Shown here: piece after piece, positions 46,667 through 56,469 of the stretch
Numbering within the stretch: position 1 is the first letter of the stretch
Layout of the letters: each line of letters opens with the position of its first letter
From: Sphingopyxis yananensis
GTDB taxonomy: Bacteria; Pseudomonadota; Alphaproteobacteria; Sphingomonadales; Sphingomonadaceae
NCBI RefSeq assembly: GCF_020687785.1
Contig: NZ_JAJEWI010000001.1
Span: 186,001 to 250,000, forward strand
Length of the DNA: 64,000 bases
Direction of reading: 5' to 3'
Made by a program: the position numbers and the translations under genes
Notes under the pieces: generated by a model
Told to the model about the DNA's origin: nothing
The model's input: the letters and a program-made list of their open reading frames with translations, nothing else
The model's database searches: none

Positions 46667-49180
46667 TTATCCCCGCAGACGATCAATGGCCTGTGCCAAG
46701 GCAACATAAATTTTGCCGATGTCGGACGACAGCAGGGTGACACTGATGGCCGACCCATCGCGCGCATTCATCAACAAACGCAGCATCGCTTCAAAGTCGT
46801 GGATGAATTGGTTGACCGAGGCATGGAACGCGCCATCATTTTGGTACAGACGCAACACTTCGCGTGTATCGCCATGGTCCAACAACTTTACAGCGCGGCG
46901 GGCAAAGACGCTGCGGTCGCCGCGCAAATAGCTTTCCCACGCCTGATCGCTGACCTCTGCCGACAAGATTTTGGTCATGTCGATGGCGGTGGATTTTAAC
47001 GCTTCGGTGAGCAGGCTGACCTGTTTCGCCAATGTGTCGCGGTCGGACGCGGCAATGGCTTGTTCAGCTTCGGCGGTGCGTTGTTCTACCTTTTCGCTGA
47101 CCTCGATAATCTCGCTCAGGCGGTGCGTCAGCCGTTCCGATGCGCTGTTCGCGGCAGCCACGGTGCGGTGCGATGCCAGTTCAATCGATTCCAATTGCGC
47201 CAGCATTTCGCTGCGAAACGCTTCGTCCACTGCCGACTGGCCATGGGCTTGCAGGCTTTGACGGCTTTCGTCCGACAGGGCGGCAAAGCGGTGCTGCGCA
47301 TCCTGTGCCACCTGATCGGCGCTATCCCGAACCTGTTGCAAGGCTGCCAACATTTGGCTGCCGCTGTCATTGGCGAAGTCATCGGCTTGCTGCTTCAAAG
47401 CCGCCAAGGCTTGCTGTGTGGTGGCCAGCGTATCTTGCCATTGTTCCGCCATGGTGGATTGCTGGCTGGCTTGACGCGTCAATTGCGCTTCGTTGGTCAG
47501 CAGCGTCTTTTCGGCCGATTGAACATGCGACAACGTCGATTGAGCCACCAGTTCCGATGATTCCAACAAAGGTTTCAGGCGGGCAAGGGCGGTTTCGGCG
47601 GATTTTTCATGATCGTCCAAACGCTGGAACGCCAGCGGCAGCGTTTCGTCCAACTCGCGGGTCACGCTGTCCAGCGCCAGCAACAAAGCATCGGAATGCT
47701 GGATCAACTGCTGCGTCGACCGGTTGCTGCTGCCGACATCGGCGGTAAAGGCGTCCAATTTGCTGTGGACGGTGTCGATGGCCCGTTCAATGCCCACTGC
47801 GCTGCGGCTGACCAAGCCGTCGACTTCGGTCAGACGTTCGGCCACATCCTCGACCAATTGCTGCATCTGGGTGGCCAGCGCATTGCTTTGATCGGCGTGG
47901 GACGCCAATTGCGTGGTCAATTCGCGGCCACCGCTTTGGGCCAGCGAAATTTGGCGGTCCAAATGGGCGGAGGCGTCGTCCACCCCGTGGCGGAAGCTTT
48001 GCCACATGGCTTCCATACGGGTGGACAGTTCTTGCGTGCCCTGTTCCAACTCCTTGTGAATGGCGGCGGTGCCACGGCTCATTGCTGACAGAGCGTTGGA
48101 CTGGACCTCGGCCACCTTCTCGGACGCCGAAACCAGCCCCGTTTCCGTATCTTGCGACAAGGATTGCAGCGTATCAATCGCATCACGCAGCGTGGCAACG
48201 GCGACATCGCTTTGGCGGGCAGCCTTGTCGGCGCTGTCGCCCAAGCTGGCGATTTGCGCTTCCAACTGCGCGCCATGCTGATGGGCGGCCAGGCCAGCGT
48301 CGCGAAAATTCTGGGCCAAGCGTTGCGCCACATCGTCAACACGGGGCAGGCCGGTTAACAGGCCATCCATCCGCTGAAACGCACCATCCGCCGATCCAGA
48401 CAGGGTCTGGCTGGCGCTGGCGATTTGCGCCACATGATCGGCCAATTTGCCGCTGCTGTCGTTCATTCGCGCGACGGCATCAAGGCCCAATTGCTGAACC
48501 AAATTGGCCTGCTCGCTCAATTGCTGGCGGGCATCAGCCAAATGGCGGCTCAGGCTGGCCATGGACTGGTTCAACGCGTCATTTTCAGCGCGCAAGTCGG
48601 CAGCGACGCGCAAGAATTTGGTTTGGGCTGCGGGGCTAGATTGGGCACGGATCAACCAGATGATCAGGCCGAGCGCCATCGGCGCGGTCATAGCCGCGAT
48701 TAAGGCTGGCCATTGTGCCATGCTTGGGGCGGCGGAAAAGCCATGGCTCACGGCGTAATAGGCGAAACCACACCATAATATGGCCGCCCCTGCGGCCAAT
48801 GCGGCCAAGGCGGACATATAGTGCGTCATGCCGCGATTTTGGCTGGGACCGCCATGGTCCATGTCCCAATCCTGATCTGGCACATTATAAATATGCTGGG
48901 CGTCCATCGGGTTGTCGGTCATCACCATATTATCGTCGTGGCTGTCGGGGGAACGCGGGGCTTGGCGCTGGTCGCGATGGGGCTGACGCATGGCATGGCC
49001 GGATGGCTGATCGGACATATCGGGCGCGCTGCGCCTATCATTGGGGTGGCGACCCGCGGTCGGTGCGGACACCGAGGCAGGGCCCGCGCCAACCGGCGCG
49101 TCATCAGCAACGGCTTTTGTAGACGAAGAAGGATCGGTTACGCTGCGCCACAGTCCCACGATCTTTTTTTCCCCCGACAT
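46667..49180 (-). CDS. Membrane-anchored coiled-coil protein of unknown function
   Basis: 837 residues. A disordered, charged N-terminus (1-118) is followed by two transmembrane helices at about 122-145 (MSALAALAAGAAILWCGFAY) and 157-177 (WPALIAAMTAPMALGLIIWL). A very long Ala/Gln/Ser-rich coiled coil follows (about 190-730; e.g. LNQSMASLSRHLADARQQLS, LDRQISLAQSGGRELTTQLA). A conserved-looking helical end domain (from about residue 730) contains DRSVFARRAVKLLDHGDTRE and MNARDGSAISVTLLSSDIGK. The layout of short inner-membrane anchor plus long cytoplasmic or periplasmic coil suggests an envelope or chromosome-organising role. I recognise no enzyme domain. Monocistronic. Confidence 0.85.
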   Translation of the reverse strand: MSGEKKIVGLWRSVTDPSSSTKAVADDAPVGAGPASVSAPTAGRHPNDRRSAPDMSDQPSGHAMRQPHRDQRQAPRSPDSHDDNMVMTDNPMDAQHIYNVPDQDWDMDHGGPSQNRGMTHYMSALAALAAGAAILWCGFAYYAVSHGFSAAPSMAQWPALIAAMTAPMALGLIIWLIRAQSSPAAQTKFLRVAADLRAENDALNQSMASLSRHLADARQQLSEQANLVQQLGLDAVARMNDSSGKLADHVAQIASASQTLSGSADGAFQRMDGLLTGLPRVDDVAQRLAQNFRDAGLAAHQHGAQLEAQIASLGDSADKAARQSDVAVATLRDAIDTLQSLSQDTETGLVSASEKVAEVQSNALSAMSRGTAAIHKELEQGTQELSTRMEAMWQSFRHGVDDASAHLDRQISLAQSGGRELTTQLASHADQSNALATQMQQLVEDVAERLTEVDGLVSRSAVGIERAIDTVHSKLDAFTADVGSSNRSTQQLIQHSDALLLALDSVTRELDETLPLAFQRLDDHEKSAETALARLKPLLESSELVAQSTLSHVQSAEKTLLTNEAQLTRQASQQSTMAEQWQDTLATTQQALAALKQQADDFANDSGSQMLAALQQVRDSADQVAQDAQHRFAALSDESRQSLQAHGQSAVDEAFRSEMLAQLESIELASHRTVAAANSASERLTHRLSEIIEVSEKVEQRTAEAEQAIAASDRDTLAKQVSLLTEALKSTAIDMTKILSAEVSDQAWESYLRGDRSVFARRAVKLLDHGDTREVLRLYQNDGAFHASVNQFIHDFEAMLRLLMNARDGSAISVTLLSSDIGKIYVALAQAIDRLRG

Positions 49181-49657
49181 AGTATGACACCTAAATATAT
49201 GAACTGGATGCGATATTCGGACGACATCCCTGTGCCGCTAATGTTCATCATGCCATAAATGCCGCAAAAATACAGGCTTTGACCAGCAATTTACCGCAGG
49301 ATTATCAAATTAATTTGCAGCCCAAATGATGTTTGGTCCACATGACATGTTCCCATATGATTTTTCAGGCTGCGCAGCCGCCACCGATCAGACGGACCCA
49401 ATGGCCCAAGCTTTGCGCTATCCGCTACGCATCCACAATTCCGACCAGTTTTGCGGCGCATAGAATGAAGTTCAAGCCGCAAAGCCGCTTCATCGACGAA
49501 ACGGGTTCAAATTACGTTCAGACACCGGCCCGCAAATGTAAAAGTCCGTCGGCCATATTGCCTTGGCTGCAATCGGACGTTAGCCGCATTAATTGAAGCG
49601 CGGCACGTCCGGTTCAACGATCTGGGCATGGCGGCTGTATGATGAGGAGAGTTTTGA
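49181..49657. other. Intergenic region between divergent genes
   Basis: About 477 bp between the coiled-coil gene and the rightward repeat-protein gene. I see no supportable ORF, RNA or palindrome. It must contain two promoters. Confidence 0.5.
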
Positions 49658-50929
49658 ATGTTGAACCGCTTCCGTACCTTGCCGGCCACGGCTATGGCTG
49701 CTGTATTGGGCCTCACTTTGGTTGCAGCGCCCAGCGCCGCCGACGCACGGGAAAAGCCCAAGAAAGAACAGGCCGCCAAGGGTAAGCAATTAAGCCCAAG
49801 CCGTGGTTTCCAACCCATGTTGAAAAAACTGGGTGACGCGCAAAATGCCAAGGATGCCGCCGCGCTGCAAGCTGCTCTGGCCGAAGCGGCTGGTGCGGCG
49901 ACCTCGGCCGACGACAAATATCTGCTGGGTTTCTATCGCCTGCAACAAGGTATTATCGGCAACGATCAGGCTGTGCAGGGCCAAGGTCTGGATGAAATGC
50001 TGGACAGCGGCATGACCCCGCCTGAAAGCTTGGCCCCTTATAATTTCTTCTCTGGCCAATTTGCGTATCAAGCGAAAAATTATGCCAAGGCCGTAACCCG
50101 TTTCGAGGCCGCCAAAGCTGCCGGTTCGACCGAAGCCGTTCTGCCTGCCTTGTTGATGGACAGCTATTTGAGCAGCGGCAATCTCGACAAGGGTTGGGAA
50201 GTGGCCCAAGCGTCGATCGCTGCGCAGCGTGCTGCTGGCCAAAAGCCATCGGACGAATTATATGTGCGTCCGGCACAAGCCTTCCAAAATGCCAACCGCA
50301 CCCCAGAATTGCTGGACGTGCTGAGCATGCGCGTCGAAGATTATCCGCAGGCCGCCGCATGGCGTAACCTGCTGTTCATCATGCTGCGCGATGCGGGCGG
50401 TGACAAAGCGCTTAATCTGGATATCCTGCGCTTGATGCGTCAAACCAAGTCGATGACCGAACGCGCTGAATATAGCGAATATGCGGCGCTGGGCGTCGAA
50501 GCCGCGATGCCTGGCGAAGTTGTATCGGTGATCCAACAAGGCAAGGCCGCAGGTGTTATCCCAGCCAAGGATAGCTATTTCGACGATATTTTGGAATCGC
50601 AAACCCCGCGTGCGCGTGACGATGCCAAGGCTGTTTTGCTCGATGCAGCAAAGCCTGCAACGCTCAGCAACCCGCGCGCCGCATTGGGTACCGCCGACGC
50701 GCTGGTGGCCATGGGTGAATATGCCAAGGCTATCCCATTATATCAGGCCGTTGCCACCTCCGGTAATCCGGTCGGGCAATATCGCTTGGGTGTGACCCAG
50801 TTGCTCGCTGGTCAGACGGACGCCGGCGCCGCGACCTTGGGCCAAGTGACCACCGGCCCACGCGCACGCCTCGCCAAGCTGTGGGTTGCACAGACCAAGG
50901 CAAAGGCTGCACCAGCGGCTGCCAATTAA
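49658..50929 (+). CDS. Periplasmic TPR-like repeat protein of unknown function
   Basis: 423 residues; ATG 49658 after GAGGAGAG. Signal peptide (MLNRFRTLPATAMAAVLGLT ... ADA). The mature part is all-helical with tetratricopeptide-like pairs, such as FSGQFAYQAKNYAKAVTRFE, LLMDSYLSSGNLDKGWEVAQ and LGTADALVAMGEYAKAIPLY. It ends GQTDAGAATLGQVTTGPRAR. Such repeats act in protein-protein contacts. It is a single-gene unit ended by a perfect terminator. Function unknown. Confidence 0.85.
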   Translation: MLNRFRTLPATAMAAVLGLTLVAAPSAADAREKPKKEQAAKGKQLSPSRGFQPMLKKLGDAQNAKDAAALQAALAEAAGAATSADDKYLLGFYRLQQGIIGNDQAVQGQGLDEMLDSGMTPPESLAPYNFFSGQFAYQAKNYAKAVTRFEAAKAAGSTEAVLPALLMDSYLSSGNLDKGWEVAQASIAAQRAAGQKPSDELYVRPAQAFQNANRTPELLDVLSMRVEDYPQAAAWRNLLFIMLRDAGGDKALNLDILRLMRQTKSMTERAEYSEYAALGVEAAMPGEVVSVIQQGKAAGVIPAKDSYFDDILESQTPRARDDAKAVLLDAAKPATLSNPRAALGTADALVAMGEYAKAIPLYQAVATSGNPVGQYRLGVTQLLAGQTDAGAATLGQVTTGPRARLAKLWVAQTKAKAAPAAAN

Positions 50930-50945
50930 TTTTGCTATATCATAT

Positions 50946-50983
50946 AAAGGGGACGCTTAACCATTTGGTTAGGCGTCCCCTTT
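50946..50983. terminator. Bidirectional terminator
   Basis: A 17-bp stem (50946-50962 with 50967-50983) containing one G-T wobble, loop ATTT, with AAA and TTT at the base. It separates the rightward repeat-protein gene from the leftward Lrp gene. Confidence 0.9.
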
Positions 50984-51032
50984 ATTATGTCACAAAATAA
51001 GAAGGCAAAGGCTGGTCCAGCCTCGGCATATA

Positions 51033-51506
51033 TTATGCGTCGACCGGTATGCCCGCCAATTGTTTTGCAGTGCGAATGGTCAGCGATGTTTTCACGCTGG
51101 TGACATTGGGGGCAGAGGTCAAATGCGCGGTCAGAAAGGCTTGAAAACTTTGCAAATCGCGCGCCACGACCTTCAACAAAAAGTCAATTTCGCCGTTCAG
51201 CATATAGCATTCCCGCACTTCTGGCAGGGTGCCAATATAATCTTCAAATGTCTTCAGATCAGATTCGGCCTGACTGCGCAGGCTGACCATCGCAAAAACA
51301 GTGATGCCATAACCCAATTTGGCGGGGTCCAGATCCGCATGATAGGACCGAATCACACCTGCTTCTTCCAACGCGCGAACACGGCGAAGACAGGGCGGTG
51401 CCGTCAATCCGACCATGTGAGCGAGCTCCACATTCGTCATGCGTCCGTCTTTTTGCAGTTCGCTGAGAATCTGAAGATCGATATCATCGAATTTTTGAGA
51501 GGCCAT
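51033..51506 (-). CDS. Lrp/AsnC-family transcriptional regulator
   Basis: 157 residues from ATG 51504-51506 (MASQKFDDIDLQILSELQKD). An N-terminal winged helix-turn-helix (GRMTNVELAHMVGLTAPPCL then RRVRALEEAGVIRSYHADLD) is followed by the AsnC ligand-binding domain (LGYGITVFAMVSLRSQAESD, VRECYMLNGEIDFLLKVVA). Members sense amino acids and control amino-acid metabolism or their own operon. It is divergent from the histidine-kinase-like gene; the 169-bp gap is AT-rich. The effector is unknown. Confidence 0.92.
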   Translation of the reverse strand: MASQKFDDIDLQILSELQKDGRMTNVELAHMVGLTAPPCLRRVRALEEAGVIRSYHADLDPAKLGYGITVFAMVSLRSQAESDLKTFEDYIGTLPEVRECYMLNGEIDFLLKVVARDLQSFQAFLTAHLTSAPNVTSVKTSLTIRTAKQLAGIPVDA

Positions 51507-51675
51507 ATATATAATATCCGCTATGCTAATTTTACTGTAGTATAATAATGTTTCAGGCGAATGCAATTGTTCCACATAAACGCGCAAGGAATTTATTCCC
51601 TTTTGCGGGCGGAAAAACCAGCCTGATCAATAAGCTAAACACCAACACGGCAATATCCGCAGGAGCAGATTTCGC

Positions 51676-53826
51676 GTGACGGCCAATATGATGATCGCGA
51701 CGATTTTACAGCGCGACCCGCAGAACCTGCGGGAATGCATCGCTATGTGGCGTCAATTGAGCGATATCGTTGCCCAGCGCGGAATGCAATTAAATCAATA
51801 CGAAATACAACAAAGTTTGCGCACTTTGGCGCGTTTGCGAAACAAAGTGCCAGAACATGTCCGGCGCGACACGGCTTTGTCCGTCGCGCATCACGGACGT
51901 TTTGCGCCCTTGGTGGCCTTATATGCCAATGATACCGTTATGGTCGCGGCGGCCATGCTGCAAAATGCCCATTTGCCCACCGACGACTGGCTCGCTTTGC
52001 TGCCCGCCACCAATGATGTGGCGCGTTCCATATTGACTGGGCGAACGGACCTGCACCCCCGCGTGCGGCGCGCATTGGAAAGCCTTGGGGCAGGGGCTAT
52101 GGCCTTGCCGCCCGCCCATGTGGCCAGCATAGAGGTCGCGGAAAAGGCGCAATGTAAAGCCGCCCCCCCCAATGCCTATTTTGCGGACGAGCGGCCCATA
52201 TTGGCCCGGCAAAGCAACTGGTTTCGCAGCGGCGTCGCAGCCGCAACGCATGATGCGGCGGCAGATGTCGCTGCCCAACCAACACGCCCTCTGTTATCGT
52301 CGGTGCAGGGTGATCGGGTGGCAGCCCCAGACCAAGCAGATATAGTACAGGCAGGCGTGCCAGTTGGCCGCGCTGCGCCTTCATCGGATTATGACGAAGC
52401 CGACATCAGTGCCAACAGCCCCATCAGCGAACTTGTGCGGCGCATTGATCGTTTTCAATCTTCCAAACCCAACTCGTCACTATCCCCCGGAGTGGCCAAG
52501 GCTCCGTCTGTCAGCATAGCGCCAGACAGGAAGGCGGTGGAAATTTCAGCGCCCGCCCCAATGGCGTCCCCAGCGGCGTCAACAGCGGCAAACACCCCAT
52601 CCCCCACAGAGGATGGGATATCCGACGACATCTTATCCGCGATCAAAGCCATTGAAGCCCTGATCCGCAGCAAATTGGCTGACACTGGTAAGTCCCATGC
52701 CCCTGTGGGTAACATGGCAGAAAGCGGTCCACTGCCACCGCTGAAGCCGACCGACACCCCACCCAAGCTAGCCCCCACCCAGTTTCGCTTTCACATCAAT
52801 AGCGACGGGTTGATCGACCAAGTAGACGGTGTATCGCCCGCGCTGGTTATCGGAATGTCCATTGTCGACGCGGCAACGGGGGTGATTCCGGGCACCGATG
52901 CCGCCGCAGCAGGGGCGTTTCGTCAACGGGCAGAGATACTCCACTCCCGTATATATTTGGGCGGCAAAACGGATGCGGCTGGCGAATGGCTTTTTTCCGC
53001 TGAGCCGATATTCGACAAAAGAAGCGGGCAGTTTCAGGGTTATAGCGCCATCGCCCGACGCCCGCTTCGCCGTGACCGGCCCTATGGCCAATCCGATCGG
53101 CCAGAAGCCAGCGACAGTATTCGCCAGTTCATCCACGAATTGCGCAGCCCCTTAAATGCCATTTCAGGCTTTGCCCAGATTATTTCTGGCCAAATCTTTG
53201 GTCCGGTTAGCGACTCTTACCGCGTGATGGCGGACAGCATCATCGAGGATGCCGCCAGCGTCCAAAGCACGATTGAGGATTTGGATGCCGCCAATGCTCA
53301 GGCGGAGGTTCGCAAGACCATGCTGTCAGAGCATAGCGACATTGTCGATATTGCCGATGTGGTCGATTTTGTCGTCAAGGATTTGCAGCCGTTGCTGGCG
53401 GATCAGGGTGTCGGCCTTAACATCACCCAAGAAGGCGGTCCTTTCCTTACGCGCACCGACCTAGGGAATGCGCGCCGGATGATTGGCCGCTTGCTTACGG
53501 CGTTGATCGACGTGTCGGAAAGTGAAAGCTTGATGGTTGGGCAATTGATTGCCGACCTCACTGCCAGCGACGTGATGCAATTGCGCATCGTGCGGCCATC
53601 CACCATAAGATTTGCGTCAGCCGAGCAGTTGCTCGATCCCGGCTATAGCCCAGAAGGCGAGGCACCCGCCGCAGATATTCTCAGCCTTGGTTTTTCGCTG
53701 CGTTTGGTCGGCAGCCTCGCGGCCAGCAACGGCGGAGCATTAGACATCACGCCCAGTGCCATCGCCTTGCACTTGCCATTGGCGACGTCTGATGCGTCCC
53801 AAGAGAAAAATATTCGCAGCAATTAA
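51676..53826 (+). CDS. Histidine-kinase-like protein with degenerate ATP-binding domain
   Basis: 716 residues, GTG 51676 with AGGAG upstream. The N-terminal ~170 residues are helical (LRTLARLRNKVPEHVRRDTA, then FAPLVALYANDTVMVAAAML), and resemble DUF2336-like regions; this is not certain. A disordered Ala/Ser/Pro-rich linker follows (about 200-370), then a PAS-like segment (around 375-465). A HisKA-like H-box FIHELRSPLNAISGFAQI carries His487. The catalytic domain is degenerate: the N-box position reads RMIGRLLTALIDVSES without the Asn, no DxGxG motif is seen, but a G2-like LSLGFSLRLVGSLAASNGGA remains. It may be a pseudokinase, a phosphatase-only partner or a divergent ATPase. No response regulator gene is adjacent. 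Confidence 0.75.
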   Translation: MTANMMIATILQRDPQNLRECIAMWRQLSDIVAQRGMQLNQYEIQQSLRTLARLRNKVPEHVRRDTALSVAHHGRFAPLVALYANDTVMVAAAMLQNAHLPTDDWLALLPATNDVARSILTGRTDLHPRVRRALESLGAGAMALPPAHVASIEVAEKAQCKAAPPNAYFADERPILARQSNWFRSGVAAATHDAAADVAAQPTRPLLSSVQGDRVAAPDQADIVQAGVPVGRAAPSSDYDEADISANSPISELVRRIDRFQSSKPNSSLSPGVAKAPSVSIAPDRKAVEISAPAPMASPAASTAANTPSPTEDGISDDILSAIKAIEALIRSKLADTGKSHAPVGNMAESGPLPPLKPTDTPPKLAPTQFRFHINSDGLIDQVDGVSPALVIGMSIVDAATGVIPGTDAAAAGAFRQRAEILHSRIYLGGKTDAAGEWLFSAEPIFDKRSGQFQGYSAIARRPLRRDRPYGQSDRPEASDSIRQFIHELRSPLNAISGFAQIISGQIFGPVSDSYRVMADSIIEDAASVQSTIEDLDAANAQAEVRKTMLSEHSDIVDIADVVDFVVKDLQPLLADQGVGLNITQEGGPFLTRTDLGNARRMIGRLLTALIDVSESESLMVGQLIADLTASDVMQLRIVRPSTIRFASAEQLLDPGYSPEGEAPAADILSLGFSLRLVGSLAASNGGALDITPSAIALHLPLATSDASQEKNIRSN

Positions 53827-54080
53827 TGGGCCACGGCTATGCCGAGGCCGCACACGTGCGGGCTAGAGCAATGAAGGGAAGTGGGGCCTATGCTGCCATG
53901 GATGTGCACATCATCATGATGGCTTGTCGCACACCAATATGGGACGCCCCGTGTCATCCAGTTGGACGTCATCCTGTCGGACGCTGATGGCTGGGCCTAT
54001 CGCACCATGATGGTTGCAAGATCCCCCATTGCCGACAAAGGCAATGACGAAATTCATGATGTGAATTTTGGATTTTGAAG
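53827..54080. other. Intergenic region between the kinase-like gene and tRNA-Pro
   Basis: About 254 bp with no supported gene. The only structure seen is the small hairpin at 54050-54068, downstream of the tRNA on its own strand, perhaps part of tRNA 3' end formation. Confidence 0.45.
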
Positions 54081-54083
54081 TGG

Positions 54084-54157
<74 letters not shown>

Positions 54158-54619
54158 AACCGGAGTGTCTACCGTTTCATGCGAAACGTGAGTGTGTCAT
54201 AAGGCGTTTGCCGGTTATGTAAAGGGAGATTTCATCCCTTCCTTACCTTTTATTTGATGTTTGGGACATCAAATCGCCTGTGCTTTTCGTCATAGTCTTT
54301 GAAAGATCTATGCTAATGAAAAGCGTTTTATATCTGAGCGATGCGATGCTTCGCCCTGACGAGAGGGCCACTAGACTGTGCGCGTCGGGGTGTCAACTGG
54401 CTTAGTTCCTAAAAATATAAAAAATCATTTCGGCTGCGATAAAATTTAGCAGTGAAACAAAAGGACTATACGCTCACCACGCCCAAATGCCCGCACTAGA
54501 GGGGCTAATCCAGCACTGCGACAGGCTACGATAGAGGGCGGGTAGGGGCTGCCCCCATCTCTCCCGCCCCATATCAATCTATGACGCCTATATCCGCGTC
54601 CATTCACGCATAGCCCTGA
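54158..54619. other. Intergenic region upstream of tRNA-Pro
   Basis: About 460 bp without a gene I can support. It holds a perfect 8-bp hairpin TTTGATGT-TTGGG-ACATCAAA at 54253-54273. The stretch nearest the tRNA (54160-54250) presumably holds its promoter. Confidence 0.45.
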
Positions 54620-55537
54620 TTACACTTGTTGGTCCGACAGCAAACGATTTTTCAACTGCTGAATGGTAGCTGCATCCAGCCCCAAAGCATTTTGGGCATA
54701 ATTTTCCATAGACCCAAATTGCACGCCGACTTCATGGAATGCCGCCTCGATAAATTCGGGACGAACCGTCATCACATCTTCCAGATGCTGTGCGACGAAT
54801 GTGGGGTTTGCGGCTTTGACCATTGCCAAAGTGCGTTTATTTTTCTCAGCCAAATATTGATTGCTGGCCATATAATCTTTGACAATTTCTGCGCGGGACA
54901 CGCCAAGCAGGGACAATATCACCGCGCTCGCCCATCCGGTGCGGTCTTTGCCAGCAGTGCAGTGGTAAACCAATGCATCGTCACCATAAGCGACCTTCTT
55001 TATCAACTCGGCATAGGAATGACGCGCGGACGCGACATTCACAAAGTCGCGATTGGCCTCGATCAACATTTTCGCGCCTTCGCCCGCAGCGATTTTGGCC
55101 ATGGCAGAGCGCATATCGCCGCCAATGCTGCCTTCGGCATCTTTGGCCACGTCCAAAACCATATGCGTGACGCCCGCTGGAACCCGATCCGGTTCATGGC
55201 TCCGCTCGCTTTGCGTGCGCAGATCAACGATGGTCCCGACATTCAAGGCCAGCATGCGGCCAAGGTCGTCATCGGACAAGCGGTCCAATTGATCGGACCG
55301 ATACAAAATACCCGTTTTGACCCATTGCCCATTTTCTGTTCGGTGGCCGCCCGCATCGCGGAAGTTGGCCGCATTGCTGAGCAACGCCGACTTTGCTTCA
55401 CCCGCCGTGGCCGGTTGGGCCACTAGGGCAGCTTGAACCAAGGGCTTGGCAACCTCTGCCGCGCTAAGCTGCGACCATCCACCAAGGGCCAAACCAAGCG
55501 TCAAGCCGCTTCTCAATATCACCATAGTCGATTTCAT
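54620..55537 (-). CDS. Secreted tyrosine-protein phosphatase (Y_phosphatase3 type)
   Basis: 305 residues with an export signal (MKSTMVILRSGLTLGLALGG ... LSA). The phosphatase loop is VYHCTAGKDRTGWASAVI with nucleophile Cys193 and the following Arg. The N-terminal SNAANFRDAGGHRTENGQWV and YRSDQLDRLSDDDL are the usual entry motifs of the LipA/PtpB-like family. Members dephosphorylate phosphotyrosine or phosphoinositides. ATG after GAGGGGAAAATC. It is 12 bp downstream of the SDR gene, so the two are likely one operon. A periplasmic or secreted location makes its target unclear. Confidence 0.9.
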   Translation of the reverse strand: MKSTMVILRSGLTLGLALGGWSQLSAAEVAKPLVQAALVAQPATAGEAKSALLSNAANFRDAGGHRTENGQWVKTGILYRSDQLDRLSDDDLGRMLALNVGTIVDLRTQSERSHEPDRVPAGVTHMVLDVAKDAEGSIGGDMRSAMAKIAAGEGAKMLIEANRDFVNVASARHSYAELIKKVAYGDDALVYHCTAGKDRTGWASAVILSLLGVSRAEIVKDYMASNQYLAEKNKRTLAMVKAANPTFVAQHLEDVMTVRPEFIEAAFHEVGVQFGSMENYAQNALGLDAATIQQLKNRLLSDQQV

Positions 55538-55549
55538 GATTTTCCCCTC

Positions 55550-56332
55550 CTAGCCGCGCTGCGAACTGATATTTCCGCCATCCACGACGATTTCGGCGGC
55601 GGTCAAATAACTGGCTTCGGTGGACAGCAAAAAGCGAACGACACGTCCGATTTCTTCCGGCGCACCCAAACGTTCTAACAAGATTCTTTTTTCAAAATAG
55701 CCGTCTGGCAAATGATCAACCGCTGGCTGCATCATAGGGGTCAATATCTGGCCAGGTGAAACGGAGTTGATCCGAATGCCGTCATGGGCCAGTCGGTCGG
55801 CCATCGAGCGAACGAGCGACAGCATGCCGCCCTTTGCGGCACTGTAAATCGGGTTAACCGCATTGCCCAATGTCGCATTGATCGACGTGATGGCAACCAC
55901 AGCAGAATGGGGCTGAGCCGAAAAATCTGGCAGCAGGTCGCGGACCAAAATAGCGAGCGGGCGAAGATGGGTGTCGATGCCCGCAGCCCAGCTTTCTTCG
56001 GTGATACCGTCCACAGATGCTTGATCGACAATCCCCGCGGCATGAACCAAGCCGCCAATGGGGCCCAATGCCTTACGTGTCTTGTCGATGGAGTCCGAAT
56101 AGCCTGCCAGCTCCCGCAAATCGATGGCTTCGGCATGGGTGGCAACGCCGAAATCAGCGTGAATATTTTTTGCGGCTTCAGCGGCGCGGTCGCCGTTGAT
56201 GTCCCAAATGGCGACCGGACGCCCGACCGCGGCCAAGGCTTGGGCGCACGCATAGCCGATCCCCGACGCGCCGCCAGTGATCAGAACAGGGGTGTTTGGC
56301 AAATTCAATGAGGGGGTAAGCGCATGCGTCAT
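55550..56332 (-). CDS. SDR-family NAD(P)-dependent oxidoreductase
   Basis: 260 residues, short-chain dehydrogenase. Cofactor motif VLITGGASGIGYACAQALAA, with the acidic residue after beta2 (VAIWDINGDRAAE) favouring NAD(H). The NAG-like motif is LVHAAGIV, the catalytic set is Ser in AVVAITSINATLG and YSAAKGGMLS (YxxxK), and the end is LLSTEASYLTAAEIVVDGG. ATG 56330-56332 with AAGGATG upstream. First gene of the two-gene unit with the phosphatase. A 16-bp palindrome lies about 62 bp upstream of its start. Substrate not deducible. Confidence 0.9.
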   Translation of the reverse strand: MTHALTPSLNLPNTPVLITGGASGIGYACAQALAAVGRPVAIWDINGDRAAEAAKNIHADFGVATHAEAIDLRELAGYSDSIDKTRKALGPIGGLVHAAGIVDQASVDGITEESWAAGIDTHLRPLAILVRDLLPDFSAQPHSAVVAITSINATLGNAVNPIYSAAKGGMLSLVRSMADRLAHDGIRINSVSPGQILTPMMQPAVDHLPDGYFEKRILLERLGAPEEIGRVVRFLLSTEASYLTAAEIVVDGGNISSQRG

Positions 56333-56393
56333 GCGAAGGACATCCTTTTTTATATTTTTTCAGTAAGTTATTTGTTGGAATTGGCAGGCCTTA

Positions 56394-56409
56394 TGCAACA
56401 TTTGTTGCA
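56394..56409. promoter_or_regulatory. Perfect palindrome upstream of the SDR-phosphatase unit
   Basis: TGCAACATTTGTTGCA has two exact 7-bp arms around TT. It lies 62-77 bp upstream of the SDR start and looks like an operator. The cognate regulator is unknown. Confidence 0.5.
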
Positions 56410-56419
56410 GTCCACAATG

Positions 56420-56451
56420 TCACTGGGCCGCACCGCGATGCGGCCTAGTGA
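56420..56451 (-). terminator. Hairpin downstream of the leftward TonB receptor
   Basis: Arms TCACTGGGCCGCA (56420-56432) and TGCGGCCTAGTGA (56439-56451) pair with one mismatch around CCGCGA, 19 bp after the receptor stop. There is no T-run, so it is a terminator-like structure only. Confidence 0.5.
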
Positions 56452-56469
56452 TAGGATGGCCAATGGTGA

